A stretch of DNA of 64,000 nucleotides, taken from Telmatospirillum sp. Lineage in GTDB: Bacteria; Pseudomonadota; Alphaproteobacteria; CACIAM-22H2. Of this stretch, positions 1-8,049 are shown piece by piece (the stretch's first letter is position 1; every line of letters starts with the position of its first letter). Location: contig JADCGL010000003.1 in the NCBI GenBank assembly GCA_020248985.1, positions 62,001 to 126,000 on the forward strand, written 5' to 3'. A program made the position numbers and the translations under genes. Under the pieces are notes generated by a model. It worked only from the letters and a program-made list of their open reading frames with translations, ran no database searches and was not told where the DNA came from.

Positions 1-567
1 GCGGGCTTCGTGTTTTTCGCGCGCAGCCCGCGCCATGTGAATCCTGCGACCGCCGCCCATTTGGCGCGCGGCCTGCCGCCACTGGCGATCCGCGTGGCCC
101 TTGCGGTCGACCCCAGCGACGCCGATCTCGATGCGATTCTAGCCGGCTTCCGGCCCGATTTGTGGCAGCTGCATGGCGCCGAAACGCCCGCGCGCGTTGC
201 CGAAATCAAAGCGCGCACGGGCCTGCCGGCCATGAAAGCGCTCGGCATTTCGCAAGCCGAGGATTTGGCGCAAGCCGAACCCTATCTCGAGGTCGCCGAC
301 CGGCTGCTGTTCGACGCCAAACCGCCCAAACGGCCCGACGCTTTGCCGGGCGGCAATGCCGTCAGCTTCGATTGGAAGATCTTGGCCGGTACGGAGTGGC
401 CGCTGCCGTGGATGCTGTCGGGCGGGCTCAACGCCGCCAATGTGGCGGCGGCTGCCCGCGTGTCGGGGGCTTTGTGCGTGGACGTATCCTCGGGCGTGGA
501 AGACCGGCCCGGGCACAAATCGCCGCGCCTGATCCGGCGCTTTTTGAGCGCCGCCGCCGAGGCTTAA
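1..567 (+). CDS. trpF: Phosphoribosylanthranilate isomerase, 5'-truncated
   Basis: Isomerises phosphoribosylanthranilate to the carboxyphenylamino-deoxyribulose phosphate in cytoplasmic tryptophan synthesis. The frame is open from base 1 and already reads AGFVFFARSPRHV, an internal TrpF motif that normally lies about 25-30 residues from the start, so the true start and the catalytic N-terminal Cys lie outside the window. Later TrpF landmarks are visible: LWQLHG, the LLFDAK strand carrying the catalytic Asp, and the phosphate-binding LSGGLNAANV. It ends at a TAA 57 bases before trpB, as in the usual alphaproteobacterial trpFBA order. The family assignment is secure; only the start is missing. 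Confidence 0.95.
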   Translation, partial: AGFVFFARSPRHVNPATAAHLARGLPPLAIRVALAVDPSDADLDAILAGFRPDLWQLHGAETPARVAEIKARTGLPAMKALGISQAEDLAQAEPYLEVADRLLFDAKPPKRPDALPGGNAVSFDWKILAGTEWPLPWMLSGGLNAANVAAAARVSGALCVDVSSGVEDRPGHKSPRLIRRFLSAAAEA

Positions 568-624
568 GTTGGGGCATGAGGCGGGCTTGGCCGTGCGTGC
601 GTGCTCGGCTATAACCCTGCGGCC

Positions 625-1836
625 ATGAACCAGATCAACTCCTTCCGCGCCGGCCCCGACGAGAACGGCCATTTCGGCCTGTTCGGCGGCCGCTATGTGT
701 CCGAAACCCTGATGCCGCTGATCCTCGAGGTCGAGCGCGCCTATATGGCCGCCCGCAAGGATCCGACATTCCAGAAAGAGCTCGACTATTATCTGGCCCA
801 TTATGTCGGCCGGCCGTCGCCTTTGTGGTTCGCCGAGCGCCTGACCAAAACATTGGGCGGCGCGAAGATCTATCTGAAGCGCGACGAGCTCAACCACACG
901 GGTGCGCACAAGATCAACAGCTGCATGGGCCAGATCCTGCTGGCCCAGCGCATGGGCAAGCGCCGCATCATCGCCGAGACCGGGGCGGGCCAGCATGGCG
1001 TGGCGACCGCCACCGTGTGCGCGCTGTTCGGCTTGCCCTGCACCGTCTATATGGGGGCGACCGACATTGCGCGCCAGGCGCCCAACGTGTTCCGCATGAA
1101 ACTGCTGGGAGCGGAAGTGAAACCCGTCACGTCGGGCACGGCCACGCTCAAAGACGCGATGAACGAAGCGCTGCGCGACTGGGTCGCCAATGTCGAAGAC
1201 ACCTACTACATCATCGGTACGGTCGCGGGTCCGCATCCCTATCCGATGATGGTGCGCGATTTCCAAAGCGTGATCGGCAAGGAAGCGCGCGAGCAGTTTC
1301 TGGCGGCCGAAGGCAAATTGCCGGACAAGCTCGTGGCCTGCATCGGCGGCGGCTCGAACGCGATGGGGCTGTTCCATCCGTTCCTCGACGACCGCGACGT
1401 GTCGATGGATGCGGTCGAAGCGGCCGGCCTCGGGCTCGATTCGGGCAAGCATGCGGCCTCGCTGCAAGGCGGGCGGCCCGGCGTGCTGCACGGCAACCGC
1501 ACCTTCCTGCTGATGGACGAAGACGGCCAGATCGACGAAGCCCATTCGATTTCGGCCGGTCTCGACTATCCCGGCATCGGGCCCGAACATTCGTGGCTGC
1601 ACGACATCAAGCGCGTGAAGTACGTCGCCGCAACCGACGACGAAGCCATCGAAGGCTTCAAGCTTCTGTCGCGCACCGAAGGCATTCTGCCGGCTCTTGA
1701 GCCCGCCCATGCCGTCGCGCATGTGGCGCGCATCGCACCCAGCCTGCCCAAGGACTACACGATCATCATGAATCTGTGCGGCCGCGGCGACAAAGACATC
1801 TTCACGATCGGCGAACGCCTCGGGGTGAAATTGTGA
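625..1836 (+). CDS. trpB: Tryptophan synthase beta chain
   Basis: Pyridoxal-phosphate enzyme that joins indole to serine, in the alpha2-beta2 tryptophan synthase complex. The product is 403 residues, normal for TrpB. The PLP lysine is K96 in HTGAHKINS, and the phosphate cup is GGGSNA. An in-frame GTG at 601 would add eight residues (LGYNPAA-like), but the ATG at 625 gives the family-typical N-terminus [15 protein letters not shown] and is preferred. The stop overlaps the trpA start by four bases (GTGA), which implies translational coupling of the two subunits. Confidence 0.97.
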   Translation: MNQINSFRAGPDENGHFGLFGGRYVSETLMPLILEVERAYMAARKDPTFQKELDYYLAHYVGRPSPLWFAERLTKTLGGAKIYLKRDELNHTGAHKINSCMGQILLAQRMGKRRIIAETGAGQHGVATATVCALFGLPCTVYMGATDIARQAPNVFRMKLLGAEVKPVTSGTATLKDAMNEALRDWVANVEDTYYIIGTVAGPHPYPMMVRDFQSVIGKEAREQFLAAEGKLPDKLVACIGGGSNAMGLFHPFLDDRDVSMDAVEAAGLGLDSGKHAASLQGGRPGVLHGNRTFLLMDEDGQIDEAHSISAGLDYPGIGPEHSWLHDIKRVKYVAATDDEAIEGFKLLSRTEGILPALEPAHAVAHVARIAPSLPKDYTIIMNLCGRGDKDIFTIGERLGVKL

Positions 1837-2633
1837 GCCGCATCGCCGCACGCTTCGCCGCCCTCGCCGCCGAAGGGCGCGCAGGCCTCGTCACCTACGT
1901 GATGGCGGGCGATCCGGATGCCACATCTGCGCAGAAGATTCTCGACGGGCTGCCCGCCGCCGGGGCCGACATCATCGAGCTTGGTTTGCCCTTCTCCGAT
2001 CCGATGGCCGACGGCCCGGCTGTGCAGGCAGCGGCCTTGCGCTCGCTCAAAGCCGGCGGCTCGACGCGCAAGGCGCTGGCCCAGCTCGCCGCCTTCCGCA
2101 AGACCGACAGCACCACGCCGGTCGTGCTGATGGGCTATTTCAACCCGATCTATATCTACGGCCCCGAACGTTTCTGCCGCGATGCCGCGGCGGCCGGCGC
2201 GGACGGACTCATCGTCGTCGATCTGCCGCCCGAGGAAGATGCCGAACTGCGCCCGTTCGCGAAGGCCGCCGGCCTCGATCTCGTGCGGCTTGCCACGCCG
2301 ACGACCGACGACAAGCGCCTGCCGACCGTGCTCGCAGGGGCTTCGGGCTTTCTCTACTACGTCGCCGTGCTCGGCGTGACGGGCACGCGTTCGGCTGCGG
2401 CCGACCAAGTCGCCGGTGCTGTTGCCCGCATCCGCCGCTCGACGGCACTGCCGATCGCCGTCGGCTTCGGCATCAAGGATGCGGCCGGTGCCGCCGCCAT
2501 CGCGCGCCATGCCGATGCTTGCGTCGTGGGCTCCGCACTCGTGGCCCTGTCGGACAAACCTGCATCGCTGCACGGCCTCGTGCGCGACCTCGCCGCCGCA
2601 GTGCGCGGGGCGCGCGCCAAACAGATCGCCTGA
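1833..2633 (+). CDS. trpA: Tryptophan synthase alpha chain
   Basis: Cleaves indole-3-glycerol phosphate and channels the indole to TrpB. The product is 266 residues. The catalytic pair E49 and D60 is seen in [16 protein letters not shown], at the positions known from enterobacterial TrpA, and the phosphate loop GFGIKD follows. The start is GTG inside the trpB stop (GTGA). The open frame runs further upstream, but that part overlaps conserved trpB sequence and has no family similarity. It is followed after ten bases by accD. Confidence 0.96.
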   Translation: MSRIAARFAALAAEGRAGLVTYVMAGDPDATSAQKILDGLPAAGADIIELGLPFSDPMADGPAVQAAALRSLKAGGSTRKALAQLAAFRKTDSTTPVVLMGYFNPIYIYGPERFCRDAAAAGADGLIVVDLPPEEDAELRPFAKAAGLDLVRLATPTTDDKRLPTVLAGASGFLYYVAVLGVTGTRSAAADQVAGAVARIRRSTALPIAVGFGIKDAAGAAAIARHADACVVGSALVALSDKPASLHGLVRDLAAAVRGARAKQIA

Positions 2634-2643
2634 TAGGGACACG

Positions 2644-3555
2644 ATGAGCTGGCTCACCAACTTCGTCCGCCCCAAGATCCGCGCCCTCGTCCGCAAGACC
2701 GAGGTGCCGGACAATCTGTGGGACACCTGCCCCGCCTGCAGCAAGATGATCTTCCACCGCGATCTGGAAGCGGCCCAGCGCGTGTGCCCGCATTGCGGCC
2801 ACCATATGCGCCTGCCCGCCAAGCGCCGTCTCGAGACTCTGTTCGACGAAGGCGTCTATGCGCGCATCGAGCTGCCCAAGGTCGTTGCCGATCCGCTCAA
2901 GTTCCGCGACCAGAAAAAATACGTCGATCGCCTGAAGGCCGCACGCGACAAAACCGGCGAACAGGACGCGATCCTCGTCGCACACGGCCGCATCGGCGGC
3001 ATGTCGGCGGTCGTGGCGGCTTTCGATTTCGAATTCCAAGGCGGGTCGATGGGCATTGCCGTCGGCGAAGGCCTCGTCGCGGCGGCGAAGCTCGCCGTGC
3101 TGCAGCAGGCCACGCTCATCGTCGTCCCGGCCTCGGGCGGGGCGCGCATGCAGGAAGGCATTTTGTCGCTGATGCAGATGCCGCGCTCGGTCATCGCGGC
3201 CGAAGAAGTCAAAGAAGCGGGTCTGCCCTATATCGTGCTGCTGACCGATCCCACGACCGGCGGCGTTTCGGCCTCGTTTGCGATGCTGGGCGACATCGCC
3301 ATCGCCGAGCCGGGGGCCACGATCGGCTTTGCCGGGGCGCGCGTGATCGAAGAGACGATCCGCGAGAAACTGCCGGCCGGATTCCAGAAGGCCGAGTATC
3401 TGCTCGAACACGGCATGGTCGACATGGTCGTGCACCGCCACGAGCTGCGCGCCACGCTCATTCGGCTGATCGGCCTGCTGACCGAGCCGAAGCCGCGCGC
3501 CGAGATCGTGGCCATGCCGATGCCGCAGCTCGAGATCCCCGACGCCAAGGCGTGA
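2644..3555 (+). CDS. accD: Acetyl-CoA carboxylase carboxyltransferase beta subunit
   Basis: Beta half of the carboxyltransferase that moves the carboxyl group from biotin to acetyl-CoA in the first step of fatty-acid synthesis. The product is 303 residues. The N-terminal four-cysteine zinc ribbon is complete (C29, C32, C48, C51), followed by the crotonase-like core with SGGARMQEG and TTGGVSASFA. Placement between trpA and folC is the classic bacterial arrangement. The start is the ATG after the trpA stop; the stop overlaps the folC GTG start by four bases. Confidence 0.97.
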   Translation: MSWLTNFVRPKIRALVRKTEVPDNLWDTCPACSKMIFHRDLEAAQRVCPHCGHHMRLPAKRRLETLFDEGVYARIELPKVVADPLKFRDQKKYVDRLKAARDKTGEQDAILVAHGRIGGMSAVVAAFDFEFQGGSMGIAVGEGLVAAAKLAVLQQATLIVVPASGGARMQEGILSLMQMPRSVIAAEEVKEAGLPYIVLLTDPTTGGVSASFAMLGDIAIAEPGATIGFAGARVIEETIREKLPAGFQKAEYLLEHGMVDMVVHRHELRATLIRLIGLLTEPKPRAEIVAMPMPQLEIPDAKA

Positions 3556-4817
3556 GTGCGGACCCGATCCTGGAGCGGCTGAAGTCGCTCCATCCCAAAG
3601 CCATCGACATGTCGCTCGACCGGCTCGTGCGGCTGATGACGGCACTGGGCAATCCGCAGGATCGGCTCGCGCCGGTCGTGCATGTGGCGGGCACCAACGG
3701 CAAGGGCTCCACGCTCGCCTGCCTGCGCGCGATGCTCGAAGCCGCCGGCAAAACCGTGCATGTCTACACCTCGCCGCATCTCGTGCGCTTCAACGAACGC
3801 ATCCGCGTTGCCGGCACGCTGATCGACGATGCGTCGCTCGCCGCCTTGCTCGAAGAGATCGAAACGGTGAATGCGGGTGCGCCCATCACCTTTTTCGAAG
3901 TCACGACGGCGGCGGCCTTCCTCGCCTTCGCGCGCAGCCCGGCCGACTATGTGCTGCTCGAAACGGGCATGGGCGGACGGCTCGATGCGACGAACTTGGT
4001 CGAGAAACCCGTCGCGATCGGGCTTACGCCGATCTCGTTCGACCACATGCAGTATCTGGGCAGTACGCTGGCTGCCATCGCCGGCGAAAAGGCCGGCATC
4101 ATCAAGCCCGGCGTGCCCATTTATGTCGGCGTGCAGCCGCCGGAGGCGGCATCCGTGTTCGAGGCCAAAGCAAAGGCGTTGGGCGCGCCCTTGTTCCGCA
4201 GCGGCCGCGAATGGCATTTTTCGACAACCGCCGACGGCTTCGTGTGGCAACGCGACGGCCGACGCTACGATTTGCCGCGCCCGGCCCTGCCCGGTCGCCA
4301 CCAGATCGACAATGCGGCCTTGGCCGTCGCCATTGCCGACGGGCTTGGCCTGTCCGCCAACGCGATCGCGGCGGGTGTTGCGGCCGCCCGATGGCCCGCA
4401 CGGCTGCAGCGCCTCACGCAAGGACCGCTGCCTGCGCTGCTGGGCCCCGACATTCCGCTTTATCTCGACGGCGGCCACAACGAAGCGGCGGGCGAAGTTT
4501 TGGCGATCTGGGCCCAAGGCCGAAAGATCGATCTTGTGTTCGGCATGCTCTCGACCAAGGAGCCCGCCGATTTTCTGCGCCATGTCGCCCCGTTCGTGCG
4601 CCGCTTGCGCGCCATTGCGATCGAAGACGAGCCGTTGTCGCGGTCGGCCGCGGAGATCGTTGCGGCGGCCCGCAGCGTCGGCATCGCCGATGCAACGGCG
4701 ACGGCGAGCCCGCAAGCCGCGATCGCCGATCTGGCAGCCCAGGCGAACGCGCAAACGCCGGTGCTGATCTGCGGCTCGCTCTATCTGTGCGGCCGCATCC
4801 TCGGCGACAATTCCTGA
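3552..4817 (+). CDS. folC: Bifunctional folylpolyglutamate / dihydrofolate synthase
   Basis: ATP-dependent ligase of the Mur-ligase fold that adds glutamate to dihydropteroate and/or folates. The product is 421 residues from a GTG start coupled to accD (GTGA overlap). Visible marks are the P-loop GTNGKGS at 47-53, YTSPHLVRFNERIR, LETGMGGRLDATN, ISFDHMQYLG and the late DGGHNEAA. Length and motif order fit the family. It probably ends the trp/acc/fol transcription unit, since a separate gene with its own AAGG-like ribosome site begins 33 bases on. Confidence 0.95.
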   Translation: MSADPILERLKSLHPKAIDMSLDRLVRLMTALGNPQDRLAPVVHVAGTNGKGSTLACLRAMLEAAGKTVHVYTSPHLVRFNERIRVAGTLIDDASLAALLEEIETVNAGAPITFFEVTTAAAFLAFARSPADYVLLETGMGGRLDATNLVEKPVAIGLTPISFDHMQYLGSTLAAIAGEKAGIIKPGVPIYVGVQPPEAASVFEAKAKALGAPLFRSGREWHFSTTADGFVWQRDGRRYDLPRPALPGRHQIDNAALAVAIADGLGLSANAIAAGVAAARWPARLQRLTQGPLPALLGPDIPLYLDGGHNEAAGEVLAIWAQGRKIDLVFGMLSTKEPADFLRHVAPFVRRLRAIAIEDEPLSRSAAEIVAAARSVGIADATATASPQAAIADLAAQANAQTPVLICGSLYLCGRILGDNS

Positions 4818-4850
4818 CATCGGCGGCGAACCGCTGCTAAGGTTGCTGCC

Positions 4851-6800
4851 ATGGCATGGAGCAAGTTCTTCGGCAAACAGACGGGTGAGCCGGCAAGCGG
4901 GGCTGACGCATTCCTCGCCGCCGCACCGATCGGCTTCTTCGCGCTCGATGCGGCGGGCCGCTTCGTGTTCGCCAACCCGGCCTTTGCCGATTTGCTCGGC
5001 CGTCCGGTCGACGAAATCTGCGCCGGCTTGCGGCTGCACGACGTTCTGGCCGATGCGGTTCCGCCCGAGGCGGCCCCGTTCCAGGCCTTTGCCGACCGCC
5101 AGGCCACCAAGGGCGAAGTGCGTTTGCGCCGCGTGGGCTCGGCGCCGGTGCTGGTCACGATCGAGCAGACGCTCGATCCCGACAGGCGCGACGGCATTGC
5201 GCTGCGCGGCCTTGCCCGCGACGCCGCCCCGTCGCAGGCGATGGCCACCGCCCTTGCGCGCAGCGAGACCGGCTTTCGCCGCTTTTTCGAAAACGCGCCC
5301 GTCGGAATTGCGCTGATCGACCCCGACGGGCGCTTGACCGAAACCAACCGCGCCTTTCAGCGCCTGTGCGGTGCCACGCGCGAAGCGGCGGTGGGCCGCA
5401 ATGTGGCGATGTTCGCAGCCCCCGAGGAGCGCGCCGAACTCGTCGCCAAATTGCACCGCCTCGCCGCGGGTGCCGCCGCCAGCGACGCCGCCGGCGGCGC
5501 GCAAGACCGGCTCAATCTGCGGCTCGTGGCCGAAGACGGCAAAGAGCATGTCGTTGCCGTTTTTGCGCGCGCGCTCGACGAAGCCGCGGGCAGTGCCGGC
5601 GCCGTCATTCTGCATTTTCTCGATATCAGCGAGCAGCGCCGGCTCGAACAGCAGTTCGCGCAGTCGCAGAAAATGCAGGCGGTGGGCCAGCTCGCGGGCG
5701 GCGTCGCCCACGACTTCAACAATCTGCTGACCGCGATGATCGGCTTTTGCGACCTCCTGCTGCTGCGCCACCAGCCCGGCGACGCGTCGTTCGCCGACAT
5801 CATGCAGATTCGCCAGAACGCCAACCGCGCGGCCAATCTCGTGCGCCAACTCTTGGCCTTCTCGCGCCAGCAGACGCTGCAGCCGAAGGTCATCGACGCG
5901 ACCGATGCGCTGACCGAGCTTTCGCATCTGCTGCGCCGCCTCATCGGCGCAGGCATCGAGCTCAAGGTCGTGCATGCGCGCGACCTGTGGCTCGTGCGCG
6001 TGGACCAGGGCCAGCTCGAACAGGTCATCATCAATCTTGCCGTCAACGCGCGCGACGCGATGCAAGGCGGCGGCGTGCTCACGATCCGCACCGGCAATGC
6101 TGTCAAGACCGCGCCCGAGCGCCATGGCGACGAGGAAATCCCGGCCGGCGAATATGTGCGCATCGCAGTCGAAGACACCGGCACCGGCATTTCGCCCGAG
6201 ATTCTCGGCCGCATTTTCGAGCCGTTTTTTTCGACAAAGGCCGTGGGTTCCGGCACGGGCCTGGGCCTGTCGACCGTCTACGGCATTGTGCGCCAAACCG
6301 GCGGCTTCGTGTTGGTCGAAAGCCGGCCCGGCCAAGGTTCCACCTTCACGCTGCTGCTGCCCCGCTGGGTGGGGGCGGCCGAAGCCGAAGGGGTCGTCGA
6401 ACCCGCCGCACGACGGCGCGACCTCACGGGTGCAGGCACCGTGCTGCTCGTCGAAGACGAAGACGCCGTGCGCCTGTTCGGCGCCCGCGCCTTGCGCAAC
6501 AAGGGCTACAAAGTGGTCGAAGCCAAAACCGGCGACGCGGCGCTGGAGATCGTGCGCGAGATGGGATCGAGCATCGACCTCATGATCACCGACGTTGTCA
6601 TGCCGCAGATGGACGGCACGACCTTGATCCGCGAATCGCGCAAATTGTTTCCCAATCTGAAGATCATCTGCATCTCGGGCTATGCCGAAGAGCAATTCCG
6701 GCAGACGCTGGAAGGCTTCGACAACGTGCATTTCCTGCCCAAGCCCTTCAGCCTCGACCAGCTCGCCGCCAAAGCCAAAGAGGCGATGCGCCCAGGCTGA
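4851..6800 (+). CDS. cckA: CckA-type hybrid sensor histidine kinase, no membrane segments
   Basis: Hybrid kinase feeding phosphoryl groups toward ChpT and the CtrA/CpdR cell-cycle and motility network in alphaproteobacteria (family knowledge). The 649 residues read as PAS (about 21-125), PAS (about 134-255), dimerisation helix with H287 in LAGGVAHDFNNLL, an ATPase domain with a GTGLGLSTVYG G-box, and a C-terminal receiver with phosphoacceptor D581 in ITDVVMPQMDG. The stretch from the His box through FCDLLLLRH and NRAANLVRQLLAFSRQQ is characteristic of CckA. Caulobacter CckA starts with two membrane helices; here PAS-A begins about 20 residues from the start and I see no hydrophobic helix. It could be a soluble paralogue. 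Confidence 0.88.
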   Translation: MAWSKFFGKQTGEPASGADAFLAAAPIGFFALDAAGRFVFANPAFADLLGRPVDEICAGLRLHDVLADAVPPEAAPFQAFADRQATKGEVRLRRVGSAPVLVTIEQTLDPDRRDGIALRGLARDAAPSQAMATALARSETGFRRFFENAPVGIALIDPDGRLTETNRAFQRLCGATREAAVGRNVAMFAAPEERAELVAKLHRLAAGAAASDAAGGAQDRLNLRLVAEDGKEHVVAVFARALDEAAGSAGAVILHFLDISEQRRLEQQFAQSQKMQAVGQLAGGVAHDFNNLLTAMIGFCDLLLLRHQPGDASFADIMQIRQNANRAANLVRQLLAFSRQQTLQPKVIDATDALTELSHLLRRLIGAGIELKVVHARDLWLVRVDQGQLEQVIINLAVNARDAMQGGGVLTIRTGNAVKTAPERHGDEEIPAGEYVRIAVEDTGTGISPEILGRIFEPFFSTKAVGSGTGLGLSTVYGIVRQTGGFVLVESRPGQGSTFTLLLPRWVGAAEAEGVVEPAARRRDLTGAGTVLLVEDEDAVRLFGARALRNKGYKVVEAKTGDAALEIVREMGSSIDLMITDVVMPQMDGTTLIRESRKLFPNLKIICISGYAEEQFRQTLEGFDNVHFLPKPFSLDQLAAKAKEAMRPG

Positions 6801-6813
6801 GGCCGCACGGTCG

Positions 6814-7455
6814 CTAGCACGCGTGAAAGCCGCCGCCTGGAATGGGGGCGGGCATCCAGACGCCGAGAATGCGCCCATGCGGGCGGGCGGGTTCGAGCAC
6901 GATCGCAGCCCCTTCCGGAAAAGCACGTCCGCCGACAGCTTCGCCCAAGACCATGATCGCGGGCGTGCGATGGCCCACGAGCACGCGGTTGGCACCCGGT
7001 GGAACGGGTTCGCTGAACAGCCGCGCGTGTCCGGCCAGTACTTCGCCAAAGCGCGCGCCGGCATAATCGTCGGCCAAGAGATCGTCAGTCACGCGCACAT
7101 TCGAGGCACCGAAGGCCAGCTCGGCCGTATCGCGCGCGCGATAGACCGGGCCCGCAAGCACGGGCAACTGCACCGGAATTCGGTGCGTTTCGAACGCTTG
7201 GCCGATCGCGCGCGATTGCGCTTGCCCGGCGGCCGAGATGTTGCGCTGGCCGTCGCGGTCGCCGATGCGAAACGAACGGTCGCACGGCATGCCGAGCGTG
7301 TCGGCATGGCGGAAATACAGCACGAGCCCGCCCGCCTGCAGTCGCGCGATCAATGCTTGCCCCGCCGGCGTTTCGCTTGGTGTGGGTATCAGCGTTTGGG
7401 CTGCCGCGGCACCGGCAAAGAAGAGAGCGATGGCAAGAATCAGGCGCGCAAACAT
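6814..7455 (-). CDS. Secreted histidine-phosphatase-family protein
   Basis: Histidine phosphatase superfamily (phosphoglycerate-mutase fold) enzyme with a signal peptide, so probably periplasmic. Residues 1-19 are a hydrophobic leader ending AAAAQT. The RHG-type motif is LYFRHADTLGM, with Ala in place of the usual Gly, and the second catalytic His is in VLVGHRTPAI. The product is 213 residues. It lies 7 bases downstream of another histidine phosphatase gene on the same strand, so the two are probably co-transcribed. The substrate cannot be told. It ends convergent with cckA. Confidence 0.8.
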   Translation of the reverse strand: MFARLILAIALFFAGAAAAQTLIPTPSETPAGQALIARLQAGGLVLYFRHADTLGMPCDRSFRIGDRDGQRNISAAGQAQSRAIGQAFETHRIPVQLPVLAGPVYRARDTAELAFGASNVRVTDDLLADDYAGARFGEVLAGHARLFSEPVPPGANRVLVGHRTPAIMVLGEAVGGRAFPEGAAIVLEPARPHGRILGVWMPAPIPGGGFHAC

Positions 7456-7462
7456 CCGCTTG

Positions 7463-8038
7463 CTAGCTCGATACGGCGGCCACCCGCCAGGGCCCAGGCA
7501 CCAGCTGCACCGGGACGGCGTTGGCGAGCGTGGCGGCGCGCGGCAGGCCCAGCGTTTCGCGCAACGCCGAAAAACTGCCGCCGTGGGCGACGATCAGCAC
7601 GGGGGCCGGGTTCGTCAGTGCGCGTGCGACAGCACTTGCGATGCGCACGCAAAATTCGGCAAACGGCTCGGCGCCTGAGGGCGTCTCGCCTGCGTACCAC
7701 GCGGCGAGCATGCCGGTGTCGGGCGTTCCTTCTCGCGCACCCCAATTGGTCTCGGCGAGAGCCGGCTCGAACACGACGTCGAGGCCGCGCGCGGCCGCGA
7801 CGATTTCGGCCGTGCGGCGCGCGCGAACCAGCGGGCTTGTGACGATCGTGGTGATTTCGATGTGGCGCAACGCGGCAGCGGCCGATTGGGCTTGCGCAAG
7901 GCCCCTGTCGTTGAGCGGCACGTCGCGGCTGCCTTGCAGCAGGCCTTGGCGGTTCCAGTCGGTCTCGCCGTGGCGCAGAAAGAAAAAAGGAACAAGCGGG
8001 ATATTGCCCGGCTTGTTCCTTTGATCGGTATCGTGCAC
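7463..8038 (-). CDS. Histidine phosphatase family protein (cytoplasmic)
   Basis: Phosphoglycerate-mutase-like phosphatase of 191 residues. It has the canonical LRHGETDWN box near the N-terminus and the second His in IVAHGGSFSAL; there is no signal peptide. The only reasonable start is a GTG at 8038, 11 bases after the infB stop. The first 17 codons then coincide with a strong intrinsic-terminator structure (7983-8019), so expression would need read-through from infB or an internal promoter. Known relatives act on phosphoglycerate, alpha-ribazole phosphate or other small phosphate esters; nothing here picks one. Confidence 0.8.
   Translation of the reverse strand: MHDTDQRNKPGNIPLVPFFFLRHGETDWNRQGLLQGSRDVPLNDRGLAQAQSAAAALRHIEITTIVTSPLVRARRTAEIVAAARGLDVVFEPALAETNWGAREGTPDTGMLAAWYAGETPSGAEPFAEFCVRIASAVARALTNPAPVLIVAHGGSFSALRETLGLPRAATLANAVPVQLVPGPWRVAAVSS
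7983..8019 (-). terminator. Intrinsic terminator after infB, inside the next gene's start
   Basis: On the minus strand a GGAACAAGC / GCTTGTTCC stem, extended by a CGGG/CCC part around a short AT-rich loop, is followed directly by six T residues. It lies about 30 bases after the infB stop. The structure is a textbook Rho-independent terminator and overlaps the N-terminal codons of the histidine phosphatase gene. Confidence 0.8.
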
Positions 8039-8049
8039 CTGAGGAGACC

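Noticed and set aside
3228-7064. 1278-residue open frame on the minus strand
   Set aside because: It lies opposite accD, folC and the CckA-like gene, and its composition (His/Arg/Ala/Gly-rich without domains) is that of an antisense shadow of GC-rich genes.
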